Assembly (NCBI GenBank): GCA_001316125.1
Contig: BBCS01000002.1
Location: 1-64,000 of the forward strand
DNA from: Vulcanisaeta distributa JCM 11213
GTDB taxonomy: Archaea > Thermoproteota > Thermoprotei > Thermoproteales > Thermocladiaceae
Direction of reading: 5' to 3'
DNA: 64,000 nucleotides
The notes under the pieces are model-generated. The model did no database searches, was not told the origin of the DNA, and was given only the letters and a program-made list of their open reading frames with translations. This document shows, piece by piece, positions 9,851 to 20,217 of the stretch. Each line of letters opens with the position of its first letter. The first letter of the stretch is position 1. The position numbers and the translations under genes were made by a program.

Positions 9851-9887
9851 GCTTTTAAACACCCACTTAACAAGTGCGTTGGTGGGT
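9851..9887 (+). promoter_or_regulatory. trpA promoter with overlapping inverted repeats
   Basis: A TATA-like GCTTTTAAAC (9851-9860) is followed by CACTT-aac-AAGTG (9864-9876), which overlaps a second dyad, ACCCAC (9861-9866) with GTGGGT (9882-9887). The two cannot form at once. With transcription starting near 9880-9885 they would lie in the core promoter and act as an operator. If it starts earlier they could act as a short RNA switch. Confidence 0.4.
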
Positions 9888-9898
9888 TCCATGCCCCA

Positions 9899-10619
9899 AT
9901 GGTCATAAGGAGACCGGGCCTGGGCGCGTACATAACAGCCACATACCCAAGTAAAGAAGCCTTCCTAAACGCGGTTAAGTGCTTATCGAATGTCTCGGAC
10001 TTCCTCGAAATAGGAATACCAACACAAAATCCGAAGTATGACGGCCCAGTTATAAGAAAGACACACTTCGCCTCTGAGTTAAAGGGCTTGGACGCGGTTA
10101 GGGTTGCCAGGTATGGTGATGTGCCGACGATACTCATGGGCTATGTTGAGGACTACGTGAATGATATGGAGCTCGTGGCCAAAACAGCCAGTGAGGTTGG
10201 TGCATCCTCCGTACTGTTCCCAGACTTATTATTCGAGCACGTAGACCTTCTTGAGAGCTACGTGGGTGTAATGAGGGATTACTCATTAAGGCCCACATTC
10301 TTCGTCTCAAGCAATACACCGCATAGGTTAATTACCGCGCTCGTTAAGTATGAACCATTATTCATATACCTAGCCTATACGCGGCCACTGGGATAAAGCT
10401 GCCGCTTTATATTGAGAGGAATGTTAGGGAGGTCAGGAAGCTCGTTGATGATGCGACGCTTATCGCGGCTTCGCCATAAACGCTCCTGAGATGGTTAGGC
10501 TCGTTATTAACGCCGGCGCCGACGCCGTGGTTGTTGGAACGGCGCTTGTGGATAAATTAAACGATCAGAGGGCCTGCACGGAATTTATGATGAAGCTTAG
10601 GGGGGGTGGTCTGCCGTGA
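9899..10619 (+). CDS. trpA: Tryptophan synthase alpha chain, two frameshifts
   Basis: Cleaves indole-3-glycerol phosphate to indole. The protein of about 239 residues has the catalytic [15 protein letters not shown] segment (Glu and Asp), [24 protein letters not shown] and the phosphate-binding [12 protein letters not shown] near the end. The start is ATG 9899. Two single-base losses break the frame: near 10380 (ACGCGG where ACGCCGG restores YTPATG) and near 10470 (GCGGCT where GCGGGCTTC restores GFAINAPE). Its TGA overlaps the trpB start. It is the first gene of the plus-strand trp operon. Confidence 0.85.
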
Positions 10620-11866
10620 TGATACCGCACTATTGGTATAACATAAACGTGGACCTGCCAAAGCCATTACCACCACCCATTGACCCCCCCTATGAGGTTG
10701 ATTCAAGGATTGCCCTACTCATGAGGATACTACCCAGTGAGTTGATTGATCAGGAATTCACGCCGCTTAGGTACGTGCCAATACCCGACGAGGTCAGGGA
10801 GCTCTACGAAAGAATGGGTAGGCCAACGCCGTTTAGGAGGGCCTATGGGCTTGAGAGGGCGTTGGGTAATGGCGTTAGGATTTACTATAAATTCGAAGGC
10901 GCACTACCGACGGGCTCCCATAAGCTTAACACGGCCATACCTCAGGTATATTACGCACTTAAGGATGGGGCTAAGGAGGTTGTTACGGAGACTGGCGCGG
11001 GGGCAGTGGGGCCTGGCAGTGTCGTTGGCTGCGGCGTTGCTGGGTGTTAAGGCCACGGTATTTATGACGAGGAACTCCTACTTCAATAAGACCCAGAGGG
11101 TTCTCTTCATGAGGACCTACGGCGCGGAGGTTTACCCAAGCCCCAGTGAGTTGACGAAGTATGGTAGGGAGGCATTAAGGGTTAGGCCTGATCATCCAGG
11201 CAGCCTGGGACTGGCCATCACTGAGGCTATTGAATTCACGTTAATGGGTGAGGGTAGGAAGTACATACCGGGTAGCGTGTTGGGCTTCGTAATACTTCAT
11301 CAAACGGTGATTGGGCAGGAGGTGCTACAGCAGATGCCCGAGGAGCCGGACCTGGTAATTGGGTGTGTTGGTGGTGGTAGTAACTTTAGTGGTTTCTCAT
11401 TCCCAATGATCGGGGGGCTAAGCTTAGGGACGAGGGGGGGTTTGAGAAGACTAGGTTCCTAGCCGTGGAGTCAAAGGCAGCGCCTAAACTAACCAGTGGT
11501 AGGTACATGTATGACTTCCCCGACACAGGCGGCTACTGCCGATGGTTAAGATGCTCACCCTAGGCCACGACTACGTACCACCACCAACACACGCAGCAGG
11601 CTTAGGTACCACGGGGGGGCAGCGCCGGCACTATCGTTATTAGTTAAGGAGGGTATTGTTGAGGCCAGGCTTATGGGCAGGAGGAGGTCATGGAGGCGGC
11701 TAGGCTATTTGCCAGGACTGAAGGTATAATACCGGCTCCAGAGTCTGCCCATGCAATAAGGGCTGTGATTGACGAGGCTAAGAGGATGCCCAAGGGCTCA
11801 GTCATATTCTTTAATCTATCGGGACATGGCCTCCTCGACGTTGATGCATATAGTAATGTGGGGTGA
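10616..11866 (+). CDS. trpB: Tryptophan synthase beta chain, TrpB2 type, several frameshifts
   Basis: PLP enzyme condensing indole with serine. The long N-terminal extension, GRPTPFRRA, and [16 protein letters not shown] (PLP Lys in GSHKLN) identify the TrpB2 class. Further motifs are ETGAGQWG, restored across a G5 run near 11005, [20 protein letters not shown] and the phosphate loop GGGSNFSGF. In the broken 3' third, [38 protein letters not shown] and FNLSGHG appear in alternating frames. At least five small length differences fall between 11000 and 11700. Reconstructed length is about 415 residues. Stop TGA 11864-11866 overlaps trpD. Confidence 0.85.
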
Positions 11867-12887
11867 TGGCGATGAAGGAGATACTCGAGAAAATAGCCAG
11901 GGGATTAGCCCTGAGCGTGGATGAGGCGTACGAGGTCGCCAAGGGCATGTTGACGAGTATTGATGAGGCGTTATCAGCGGCAGTACTAATGGGTTTGAGG
12001 GTAAGGGGGGGTGAGGCATCCAGCGAGATTGCCGGCTTTGCGAAGGCTCTCAGAGACTTCTGCGTCAAGATACCAATAGATGATAGGGGGGGTAAGTACG
12101 TGGATACCGCTGGCACGGGGGGTGATGGGTTCGGAACACTCAATGTGTCCACGGCGGCGGCATTAGTGGCTGCTTACCTGGGGGCTCGCGTGATTAAGCA
12201 CGGCAATAGGAGCGTTTCATCAACCTCGGGTAGTGCGGACTTCCTTGAGGCGTTGGGCTTCAACATAAACCTACAGCCCGACAAGGCCGCCGAGATGGCG
12301 ATTAAGTACCGCTTTACCTTCGCCTTTGCCCCCCAGCCTATCACCCAGCAATGAAGAACGTGATGCCCGTAAGGAAGAAGTTGGGCATTAGAACAATATT
12401 CAACCTAATAGGGCCGCTGGCAAACCCAGCCCTACTCACTAGGCAGTTGATCGGTGTTGCGGATAGTTCATTAATGGATAAAATGGCTGAGGCAGCGTTA
12501 ATGCTTGGTTATGAGCATGCCGTGCTCGTGCATGGCGAGCCCGGGATTGACGAGGTTTCAGTCTTTGGTAAGACCATGGTTATTGAGGTCAGGGGTAATA
12601 ATGTGGATAAGTACTTCATTGAGCCCAGGGACCTGGGGGGGCTAGGTACTCATAGGATTGATGAGGTTAGGGTTTCAAGCCCATTGAGCAGTATTGAGAA
12701 GGTTAAGCGAGCTATATCTGGTGAGGATGAGGCGGCTAGGGACTTCATAATTGCCAATGCCGCATTTACACTATACGTCGCGGGCATGGTTAGGGATCCA
12801 AGGGACGGTGTTGAGTACGTAAGGTCACACCTAGACAATGGCTTTTGGGACTACGTGAATGAGCTCGCCAGGGTGAGTAGGTCATGA
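11863..12887 (+). CDS. trpD: Anthranilate phosphoribosyltransferase, one frameshift
   Basis: Transfers phosphoribose from PRPP to anthranilate. Conserved motifs are [14 protein letters not shown] (PRPP binding), [28 protein letters not shown], then after a frame change near 12335 [33 protein letters not shown] and [15 protein letters not shown]. The break lies in CAGCCTATCACCCAG, where two extra bases (or one lost C) interrupt the invariant FAP..HPAMKNV block. The start is GTG 11863 or ATG 11866, overlapping the trpB stop. The end overlaps the trpF ATG (ATGA). The G6 run inside GTGGDG (12117-12122) is one of the few long G runs that match the consensus length. Confidence 0.9.
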
Positions 12888-13539
12888 CGCTACTTAAGAT
12901 TTGTGGGGGGGTTACGAACGTTAGGGATGCTGTAATGGTTGGTGGTTATGCCGACTACGTCGGCGTAATAGTGCACTCCAGGGTACCAACACCGAGGCTT
13001 GTCAACGGCGAGACAGCTAGGGAAATAATAAGATCAGTCAGGGGGGGGTCAGGGTTGTCGGTGTCGTGGAGGGGGGGCTTGAGTTAATTGATGCCGCTAA
13101 ATTAATCAGCGACCTCGGGTTTGATGTCCTTCAGTATCATGGTGACTTTGAACCGAGTGGTGAGGTTATGGACTTAATCAATGATCTTGGGATTAAGCTG
13201 GCGCCGGTATTGACGTACGTAGGTGATAAATCAATAATTGATAGGGCTACCAAGCTTTCATTGATTAATTATGTGGAGTACGTACTTATTGACGCGCCAA
13301 AAACGAACTTCACTAAGTATGAGCATGGCCTTAAATTGCCGTTGGACGTGATCAGGGAGGCCAGCGCCATACCTAGGTTGGTGTTGCCGGCGGTATAAAC
13401 CCAGGTAACGTGTCGCTGGTGATGAGGTATAGGCCATTCCTAATCGATATTAGCTCTGGGGGGGTTGAGAAAAGCCCTGGAATTAAGGATGAGGAGTTGG
13501 TGAGGAGAGTCGCGGAGGTGGTTAGGGGGTGTCCGTTAG
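12884..13539 (+). CDS. trpF: Phosphoribosylanthranilate isomerase, frameshifts
   Basis: Amadori rearrangement of phosphoribosylanthranilate in the (beta/alpha)8 barrel. The invariant KICGxT start reads KICGGVT because of a G7 run at 12905-12911. VQYHGD-type (LQYHGD), DAPK, a GGINPGNV segment restored by one G near 13387, and DISSGVE (reading DISSGGVE, G7 at 13458-13464) follow. Frame changes occur near 13045 and 13387. With G4 in place of G5 at 13525-13529 the gene would stop at TAG 13537-13539, overlapping the GTG of trpE. Length is about 218 residues, normal for TrpF. Confidence 0.85.
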
Positions 13540-14808
13540 GAAGATACCCATTCAATACCTGCCGAAGCCCAGGGAACTCACTAATTACCTGCTTAAGTCT
13601 GGTGAGGACTTCGTGACGTTACTCGAGAGTGGGCCAGGCTTTCCAGAGAGGTCTAGGTACACGATCGTTGCGTGGGGGATTACCGAGCACCTAGTGGTTG
13701 ATTGGGATGGTGATCTATATGGTGAATTGAAGGGATTAGTTAGTAAACTTGGTAGGTTTGAGAGTGGTGATATAGCCCTTGGCTACCTGTCCTACGAGGC
13801 CGTGGCTACATGGAGCCATACTTAAGGAGCTACCTAAGGAAGCCGCAGTGGCCGGTTGCAGAGTTTGTAATACCGAGTAACGTGGTCATTTACGATAACC
13901 TACTGGGCAGGGGGCTATGTTAAGGGCGAACTACCCAGTAATGCCTCAGTGGATTTAGACGATTTTGAGGTGGTTAGTAAGGTTGGTGGTACTAGGAAGG
14001 AGGACTTCATTAGGTGGGTTGAGTCGTCACTTGAGGATATTAGGAATGGTGAGATTTTCCAAATAGTCCTTTCTAGGTATGAGGACTACTCAGTGAGGGG
14101 GGGTGACGTGATGAACCTATACATGAGACTCGCAGACCTAAACCCATCGCCATATATGTACATAACTAAGTTCGGGGGGGATAAGTACATAGTTGGTACG
14201 AGCCTGAGTTACTGGTTAAGGTTGACGGTGATAGGGTGGAGACGCACCCAATAGCCGGGACTAGGCCGAGGGGGGGTAAGGACCCAATTGATGATCTAAG
14301 ACTTGAGGAGGAATTGATCAATAGTATTAAGGATAAGGCGGAGCACGTGATGCTCGTCGACCTCGCCAGAAACGACATCGGCAGGGTGTGTAGGTTCGGC
14401 ACGGTTAGAGTTAAGGAATTATACGCCATCGAGAAGTACCAAAGCGTTCAACACCTAGTCTCTAGGGTTGAGGGTGTCCTGGAGCGCGGTAATGACATTG
14501 TCGATGCCCTATTCGCAACGTTCCCCCCCGCAGGTACGGTTAGTGGAGCGCCCAAGCCAAGGGCTATGGAGTTAATCGCGAAGTACGAGGCACGGCCAGG
14601 GGGCCCTATGCAGGGGGCCATTGGTTTGATGCATGGTAGTGGTGGTGAATTCGCGATAATAATAAGGACTTTATTCCTAATGGGTGGTGTGGCCCGGATA
14701 CAGGCGGGGGGGGCTGGCATAGTCTATGACTCAGTACCCGAACTTGAGTTCCAGGAGACGGAGCATAAGCTAGGTAGTTTGAAGACTGCCATGGGGGGGG
14801 TGGTGTGA
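13529..14808 (+). CDS. trpE: Anthranilate synthase component I, frameshifts
   Basis: Converts chorismate to anthranilate using ammonia from TrpG. The GTG start at 13529 gives [11 protein letters not shown], then [33 protein letters not shown] (frame restored near 14205), [45 protein letters not shown] and [12 protein letters not shown]. Frame changes lie near 13810 (one C missing), 13913 (G5 for G4) and 14205. GTRPRGGKD and [12 protein letters not shown] each hold an extra residue encoded by a G7 (14270-14276) and a C7 (14523-14529) run. Length is about 425 residues. Its stop overlaps trpG. Confidence 0.9.
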
Positions 14809-15392
14809 TGGAACTAGTAGTAATCATAGACAATTACGACTCCTTCACATACAACATAGCCCAGTACGTGGGTGAGCTTGGGGGGGCTAAGCCGCTGGTC
14901 TTTAGGAATGATGAGGTCACCGTTAAGGTAATCGAGAGGCTTAGGCCCAATGGCATAATCATATCACCAGGCCCTGGCAGCCCACTTAATCCCAGGGACA
15001 TAGGCATATCCAGGGATGTGATCCAGCACTTCAAGGGTAGGGTACCATACTGGGTATTTGCCTTGGTCATCAAGTAATTGGCGTTACCTTTGGGGCCAGG
15101 ATTAGGAGGGCCAGGACGATAAAGCACGGTAAAACCAGTATGATTAGGTTGATGAGGCCATCACCGATATTCCAAGGTCTCCCCCAATAGGATTGAGGGC
15201 ATGAGGTACCACAGCCTCGTAATAGATGATATACCCAGTGAATTAATTGTCACGGCCATTTCCGAGGATGACAATGAGGTCATGGCAGTACAGCACAGGG
15301 ATTACCCGATATTTGGTGTTCAATTCCACCCAGAAAGCGTCGGCACACCAATGGGTAAGGAGATACTGAAGAACTTCCTCTCCCTGGGCTAA
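14805..15392 (+). CDS. trpG: Anthranilate synthase component II (glutamine amidotransferase), two frameshifts
   Basis: Class I glutamine amidotransferase subunit delivering ammonia to TrpE. The motifs IDNYDSFTYN, SPGPGSP, LGVCLGHQVIG (nucleophile Cys) and FGVQFHPES (catalytic His and Glu) are visible. One A missing near 15047 (CCATACTGG for CCAATACTGG) and C5 for C4 near 15184 disturb the frame between them. Length is 195 residues, standard. GTG 14805 overlaps the trpE stop; ATG 14808 is an alternative. It is the last gene of the trp operon, 110 bases before ppsA. Confidence 0.9.
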
Positions 15393-15470
15393 TTAAATTC
15401 GTTAATTGTGCAAAACACCATTTGGCAATAGTCGATTTTTGAAATTATAGTAATTATTTACCCTTACCAA

Positions 15471-15479
15471 ATTATTTAA
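15471..15479 (+). promoter_or_regulatory. TATA-like promoter of ppsA
   Basis: ATTATTTAA is centred about 27 bases upstream of GTG 15502, the position expected for a leaderless transcript. The preceding 75 bases after trpG are AT-rich and hold no gene. Confidence 0.5.
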
Positions 15480-15501
15480 GCAATCGAGGAGTGGCTACAC
15501 C

Positions 15502-17952
15502 GTGGCGGATTATAAATTCATAGTTTGGCTTAATGAGGAGGTTAAGGACCCATCAATACTTGGCGGTAAGGGCGCTAACCTAAACAAATTAATGTTAATG
15601 GGTGTACCCGTACCACCGGGCTTTGTAATAACCATAGAGGCGTTTAACTACTTCATGTCGGTAAATGGGCTTAGGGATAGGGTACTCAACATAATTAATG
15701 AGGTTGTTAAGGAGGGAAGGCCTGAGGAGTATGAGGAGGCTGAGAGGAGGATTAAGGGTTGATACTCAATACGGAGATCCCCCCCAGGGACCTTCATGAG
15801 GAGATAACTAGGGCGTACATGGAATTAAGCAAGTCCTTCAATACCGACGCGTTGGCCGTGGCCGTAAGGTCAAGCGCCAGCGCTGAGGACTTAAGAACAG
15901 CAAGTTTTGCTGGTCAGCAGGACACGTACCTAAACGTTAGGGGGGGCATTGAGGATTTGATTAAGTATGTTAAGTACGTGTGGGCTAGTACGTATAATGC
16001 CAGGGCGTTGGCGTATAGGGATGAGAGGGATATTCCACACGACGTGGCTTACATGGCCGTTATAGTGCAGAAGTTGGTTAATAGTAGGGCGGCGGGTGTA
16101 TTATTCACGATAAACAGTGACTGGGGGGGATAGCAATGAGGTGGTTATTGAGTCCTCCTGGGGGGGGCTTGGGGGGGAGGCTGTGGTTGGTGGTATGGTG
16201 ACTCCGGATAGGTGGGTTGTGGATAAGAGTAGGTTGGTGATTAAGGATAGGGTCGTGGCGAGGAAAAGCGTGATGATGACGAGGAGTGAATCTGGGTTGA
16301 CGAAGGTCGTCGAGGTGCCAAGTGACCTGGCGGAGAAACCATCATTAAGTGATGCCGAGGTAATCGCACTAGCCAAGCTGGGTATTGAGCTTGAGAACCG
16401 CGTTGGCTATCCACTGGACATTGAGTGGGTCATTGATTCAGACTCAGGTAACATATACGTGGTTCAGATGAGGCCTGAAACCGTGTACAGTAGTGGTAAG
16501 GCTAAGGTGATTAACGAGGGTAGGGCAACCACGGGTAAAGCCGTGATTAAGGGAATAGCCGCAAGCCCGGGTATAGCCGTGGGTCGAGTAAGGATTTGCC
16601 TAACCCCCCCAGAGGAGGCCAGGGCTAAGATGGTAAGGGCGACATATTAGTGACGAAAATGACAAACCCTGACTGGGTGCCGTACATGAAGATGGCATCT
16701 GCGATAATAACCGATGAGGGTGGCATGACAAGTCACGCAGCCATAGTATCCAGAGAGCTGGGCATACCGGCCATTGTAGGTACTGGTAACGCAACATCAG
16801 TACTTAAGGATGGTGAGGTCTACACGGTAGATGCCGTGCACGGCGTGGTTTATGAGGGTGAGGTCGAGGAATTAGCGAGTAAGGCGAAGGCCACCAGGGA
16901 GGTGCAGATAACCACGGCGCCCAGCACCAATGAGATAATACTTCACATTTACAGGTCAATAAGGACCGCGACCGGCGTCTACATGAATCTCGGAGTCCCC
17001 CGAGAAAATCGATGAGTATAAGGACCTGCCCTTCGACGGTATTGGCCTAATGAGGATTGAATTCGTGCTTTCCAGCTACATCGGTGACCACCCACTTTAC
17101 CTAATAAGCATTGGTAATGAGGAGAAGTTCGTTAATAGATTGGCCGAGGGCGTGGCCTACGTGGCCAAGGCCATATACCCAAGGCCCGTCATTGTTAGGT
17201 TCAGTGACTTTAAGAGTAATGAGTATAGGCAGTTAACGGGTGGTGAGAAGTTCGAGCCTGAGGAGAGGAATCCAATGCTTGGTTGGAGGGGTGTCTCGAG
17301 ATACATAAGTAAGGATTACGAGAAGGCCTTCAGGCTTGAGGTTAGGGCCATTAAGAGGGTTAGGGAGGAGATGAATCTAAATAATGTTCACGTGATGGCG
17401 CCATTCGTAAGGGCTCCCTGGGAACTTGAGAGGTTCATGCAAATACTCAATGAGGAGGGACTCGAAAGGGATAGAGACTTTAAGGTATATGCAATGGCTG
17501 AGATACCCAGCATAGCCCTTCTTGTTGAGGATTTTGCGAAGTATGTTGATGGATTCTCAATAGGTAGTAACGACTTAACACAGCTCATTATGGGTGTGGA
17601 TAGGGACAATGACATATTGGTTAGGCAGAACCCGAGGTACTTCGATGAGAGGGAGCCTGCGGTGCTTAGGGCCATGTATGAGATAATAAGGAGGGCCCAT
17701 GCAATGAATAAGAGCGTTGGCATATGTGGGCAGGCGCCATCTGTGTATCCGGAGATAACGGAGTTCCTGGTGAGGGCGGGCATTGATTACGTATCCGTGA
17801 ACCCAGACGCCGTAATAACGACCAGGCTCCTCATAGACTCAATAGAGAGGAAGATAATCCTCGAGGAACTACGTGAGTTAAGGAGGAAGCTAATGCCTAT
17901 GGAGCCGGATGATGAATTTCACGAAATACTTAACAAGGTCTTTAAGGGATAA
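15502..17952 (+). CDS. ppsA: Phosphoenolpyruvate synthase, four frameshifts
   Basis: Makes PEP from pyruvate and ATP for gluconeogenesis, and so also feeds the shikimate pathway. The domain order is an ATP-grasp N-terminus ([51 protein letters not shown]), the phosphohistidine swivelling domain ([17 protein letters not shown]), and the C-terminal PEP/pyruvate barrel ([32 protein letters not shown]). Total length is about 816 residues, typical for PpsA. Frame changes fall near 15757, 16127, 16645 and 17000. The start is a GTG with a TATA-like element 27 bases upstream. It is a monocistronic unit between trpG and a LysE-type exporter. Confidence 0.93.
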
Positions 17953-18007
17953 GTATAGGCGAATAAATACTAAATACTTAAAAATCAAGGACTACCTAAT
18001 CTAATTA

Positions 18008-18636
18008 GTGCTTGGTCCTGACTTTATAATTAAGGTAATCGTGATAAGCGCCTCAGGAGCCTTAGCACCTGGCCCATTAACCGCCTCGCTGCCAGCCTCG
18101 GTGCACGCATGGGTTGGAGAGCCGGTATCAACGAGGCCATTGGGCACATGACTGTGGAGCTACCACTCGTCCTGGCAATAGCCTACGGACTTCACTACAT
18201 ATTCCAAATACCAATTATTAGTACTACGTTTGGGATCGTTGGTGGGGGGGCATTTCTACTATTCTTTGCCTACCTAACACTAAGAGATGCGTTGAGGGGG
18301 GGTAGCTTTAACGTGAGTGATGCGCCAAGATATAGCTCAGCAGTAGTAACCGGCGCGGCATTATCGTTATTTAATCCATACTTCATTGCCTGGTGGATTG
18401 GGGGGGTTGGCACACCACTGATAATGGAGGCCTTTCAATCAATGTACCTAATTGGTATAGGCATACTGTATGTTTCCCACGTGTGGCTTGACTACGCATG
18501 GCTAACGTTAATAGCATCCCTAGGCTCCGTGAGCAGATTAAAGATATCAGCGTATAGGGCATTGCTGATGGCACTTGCAATAGCCATAGCCTATTTCGGA
18601 ATATCAATGATAATCTCCATGGTAAAGTCCCTATAG
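18008..18636 (+). CDS. LysE-family amino acid exporter, one frameshift
   Basis: Integral membrane transporter of the LysE/RhtB group, likely exporting an amino acid or similar metabolite. After the GTG start come VISASGALAPGPLTAS (the APGP signature of the first helix), a frame change near 18095 (one G missing in CTGGCCAGC), then ARMGWRAGINEAIGH. Hydrophobic helices follow (IVGGGAFLLFFAYLTL; AALSLFNPYFIAWWIGG; YVSHVWLDYAWLTLIASLG; the last ending in SMIISMV). About six helices and 209 residues fit the family. A TACTTAAAAA box is centred about 28 bases upstream of the GTG. The substrate cannot be read from sequence; the location after aromatic amino acid genes is suggestive only. Confidence 0.78.
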
Positions 18637-18683
18637 TAATACTTAAACATAAAATTGAATAGAAATCCCCATGAATGATCCCA

Positions 18684-19745
18684 ATGATTAGCGCTGGTTA
18701 TTTTGGTTTGTTTTTTGAGGATTTTTGTTGTTGGTTCTGTGGTTAGGCATAGGCCCTGCAGGTCTGTTGATTTCTATGACAACGTCCTCTGGTCCTCACT
18801 AACCCTGGACTACACACCGCTTTACCTAGACCGTGAGTACGCATCGCACACGGACTTCGGCGGCGTCATCATAAACCCAAGGTTCCTACACTCCCTCGTG
18901 ATAGGCATTGCCACCAGGGATACGAGCATAAACACCATGGCCTTCCTGGGAATTGACTATGAGAGGTTGGTAAAGCCCGTGTACCCTGGCGACACCATCT
19001 GCGTTGAGTCCGAGGTAGTCAATAAGCGTGAGTCAAGGAGTAGGCCTGGCATGGGTATTGTGACCTGGGTCCACAGGGCGTATAATCAGAGGGGGGGTGA
19101 TTTGGTTTATGAGGTTAGGAGGAGCAACCTAATCTATAAACGCGGTGAATCGCCGTGGGTCAAGTTCCTAAGGAATGAACCGGTTAGTAAGGTTGAGGCT
19201 AAGCCAACCACTGGTTCGAGACCCATCGACTACTCATCCATGCAATTCACGCAGTTGGGTCATGAGCGTGGCTCGGCAGGTTCCTCGAGGATTTCAGGCC
19301 TGGTGAGGTTATTGTCCATAGGCTTGGTAGGACTGTTTATGAATTTGATAATGTCCTTAGTACGGTACTATCAATGAATACGGCAACGCTACACTTCGAT
19401 GAGGAGTACATGGCGTATCACGAGTATGGGAGGCCCGTTGTCCAGGGGGGGCCATTTATCGTTGGACTCGCCTGCGGCTTATCATCAATGGACCTAACGA
19501 TGAATATTGCGGCGGATCTGGGTATTACGGAGCTTAGGCTTGTGTCGCCCGTGTTTCATGGGAACACGTTACACGCGATGAGTGAGGTACTCGGTGTTGA
19601 GGGGTCCGGCGACCCGAGGTTTGGGGTCGTCACTGTGAGGACCAGGCTGTATAAGGATATGATGAGGGTGGAGGTCGCGGAATTAACGAGAAAAATCGCA
19701 ATATACAAAAAAGAACACACACCATGGAGGTTTATACGGAGGTGA
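18684..19745 (+). CDS. Two-domain MaoC-like acyl-CoA hydratase, two frameshifts
   Basis: Double hot-dog protein of the MaoC/mesaconyl-CoA hydratase group; it likely hydrates or dehydrates a CoA thioester. The N domain starts FFEDF-VVGSVVRHRP and continues DNVLWSSLTLDYTPLYLDREYA. The C domain repeats the pattern: FLEDFRPGEVIVHRLGRT, then DNVLSTVLSMNTATLHFDEEYM. One extra T near 18715 and a break near 19278 split the frame. Reconstructed length is about 353 residues. The start at ATG 18684 is chosen because it is in frame with FGLFFEDF; a TATA-like TACTTAAAC lies about 35-40 bases upstream. It stands alone between the exporter and an AbrB-like gene, away from the acyl-CoA island at 35-50 kb. 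Confidence 0.75.
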
Positions 19746-19866
19746 TTTATGTCTAAAAATTGACGTTATTTTAAATTCGACTTTCAGCGCCTTAACTCAA
19801 TACATTGATATCTCTTTGTCGTCTTTAGCGAAAGTCTTTTATTTAGGGATTGAATTTAGAGGTTAA

Positions 19867-20196
19867 ATGCCAAGCCCAAAACCTGTCAATGGGCTTCCAT
19901 ACAAAACCAAGATATACATAAATAACCAGGTATTGCTACCTGCGAAATTAATTAAGATGCTTGGGATTGAATGGGCTAGGTATGCGGACATAACGATCAA
20001 GCATAATGATAGGGTAGTTACGTTAAGGAGAGCAGCCCTCCTTAGGACTAGGCATACGTCTAGTAGGCAGTTCACAATACCAAAGGAAATCAGGGAGAAG
20101 TACGGGATAATGCCGCTGGATGATGTTGAAATAATCAGTATAAGGCCCATAAGGATTAAGGAGGTTGATACAAGGCAATTAATACTTGATGAATGA
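19867..20196 (+). CDS. AbrB-like DNA-binding protein with two swapped-hairpin repeats
   Basis: The 109-residue protein contains a clear SpoVT-AbrB element in its second half (SRQFTIPKEIREKYGIMPLDDVEIISI) and a more divergent copy in the first (KIYINNQVLLPAKLIKMLGI...DITIKHNDRVVTL). It could therefore fold as a single-chain version of the usual dimer. The role is probably DNA binding or regulation. A TATA-like CTTTTATTTAG (19836-19846) lies about 26 bases before the ATG. No PIN-domain toxin follows, so it is unlikely to be a VapB antitoxin. It is convergent with dihydroorotase. Confidence 0.6.
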   Translation: MPSPKPVNGLPYKTKIYINNQVLLPAKLIKMLGIEWARYADITIKHNDRVVTLRRAALLRTRHTSSRQFTIPKEIREKYGIMPLDDVEIISIRPIRIKEVDTRQLILDE

Positions 20197-20217
20197 TTTT
20201 AATAGGATGAAAGGGCA

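Noticed and set aside
10746..11010. Alternative start of an Arg-rich protein inside trpB
   Set aside because: The first part of that frame is meaningless sequence; only after the frame change near 11005 does it become the real trpB product.
18671..18690. ATG 18671 as start of the MaoC-like gene
   Set aside because: It fits the TATA spacing but its frame stops after six codons; ATG 18684 leads into the conserved FGLFFEDF segment. A lost base between them cannot be ruled out.
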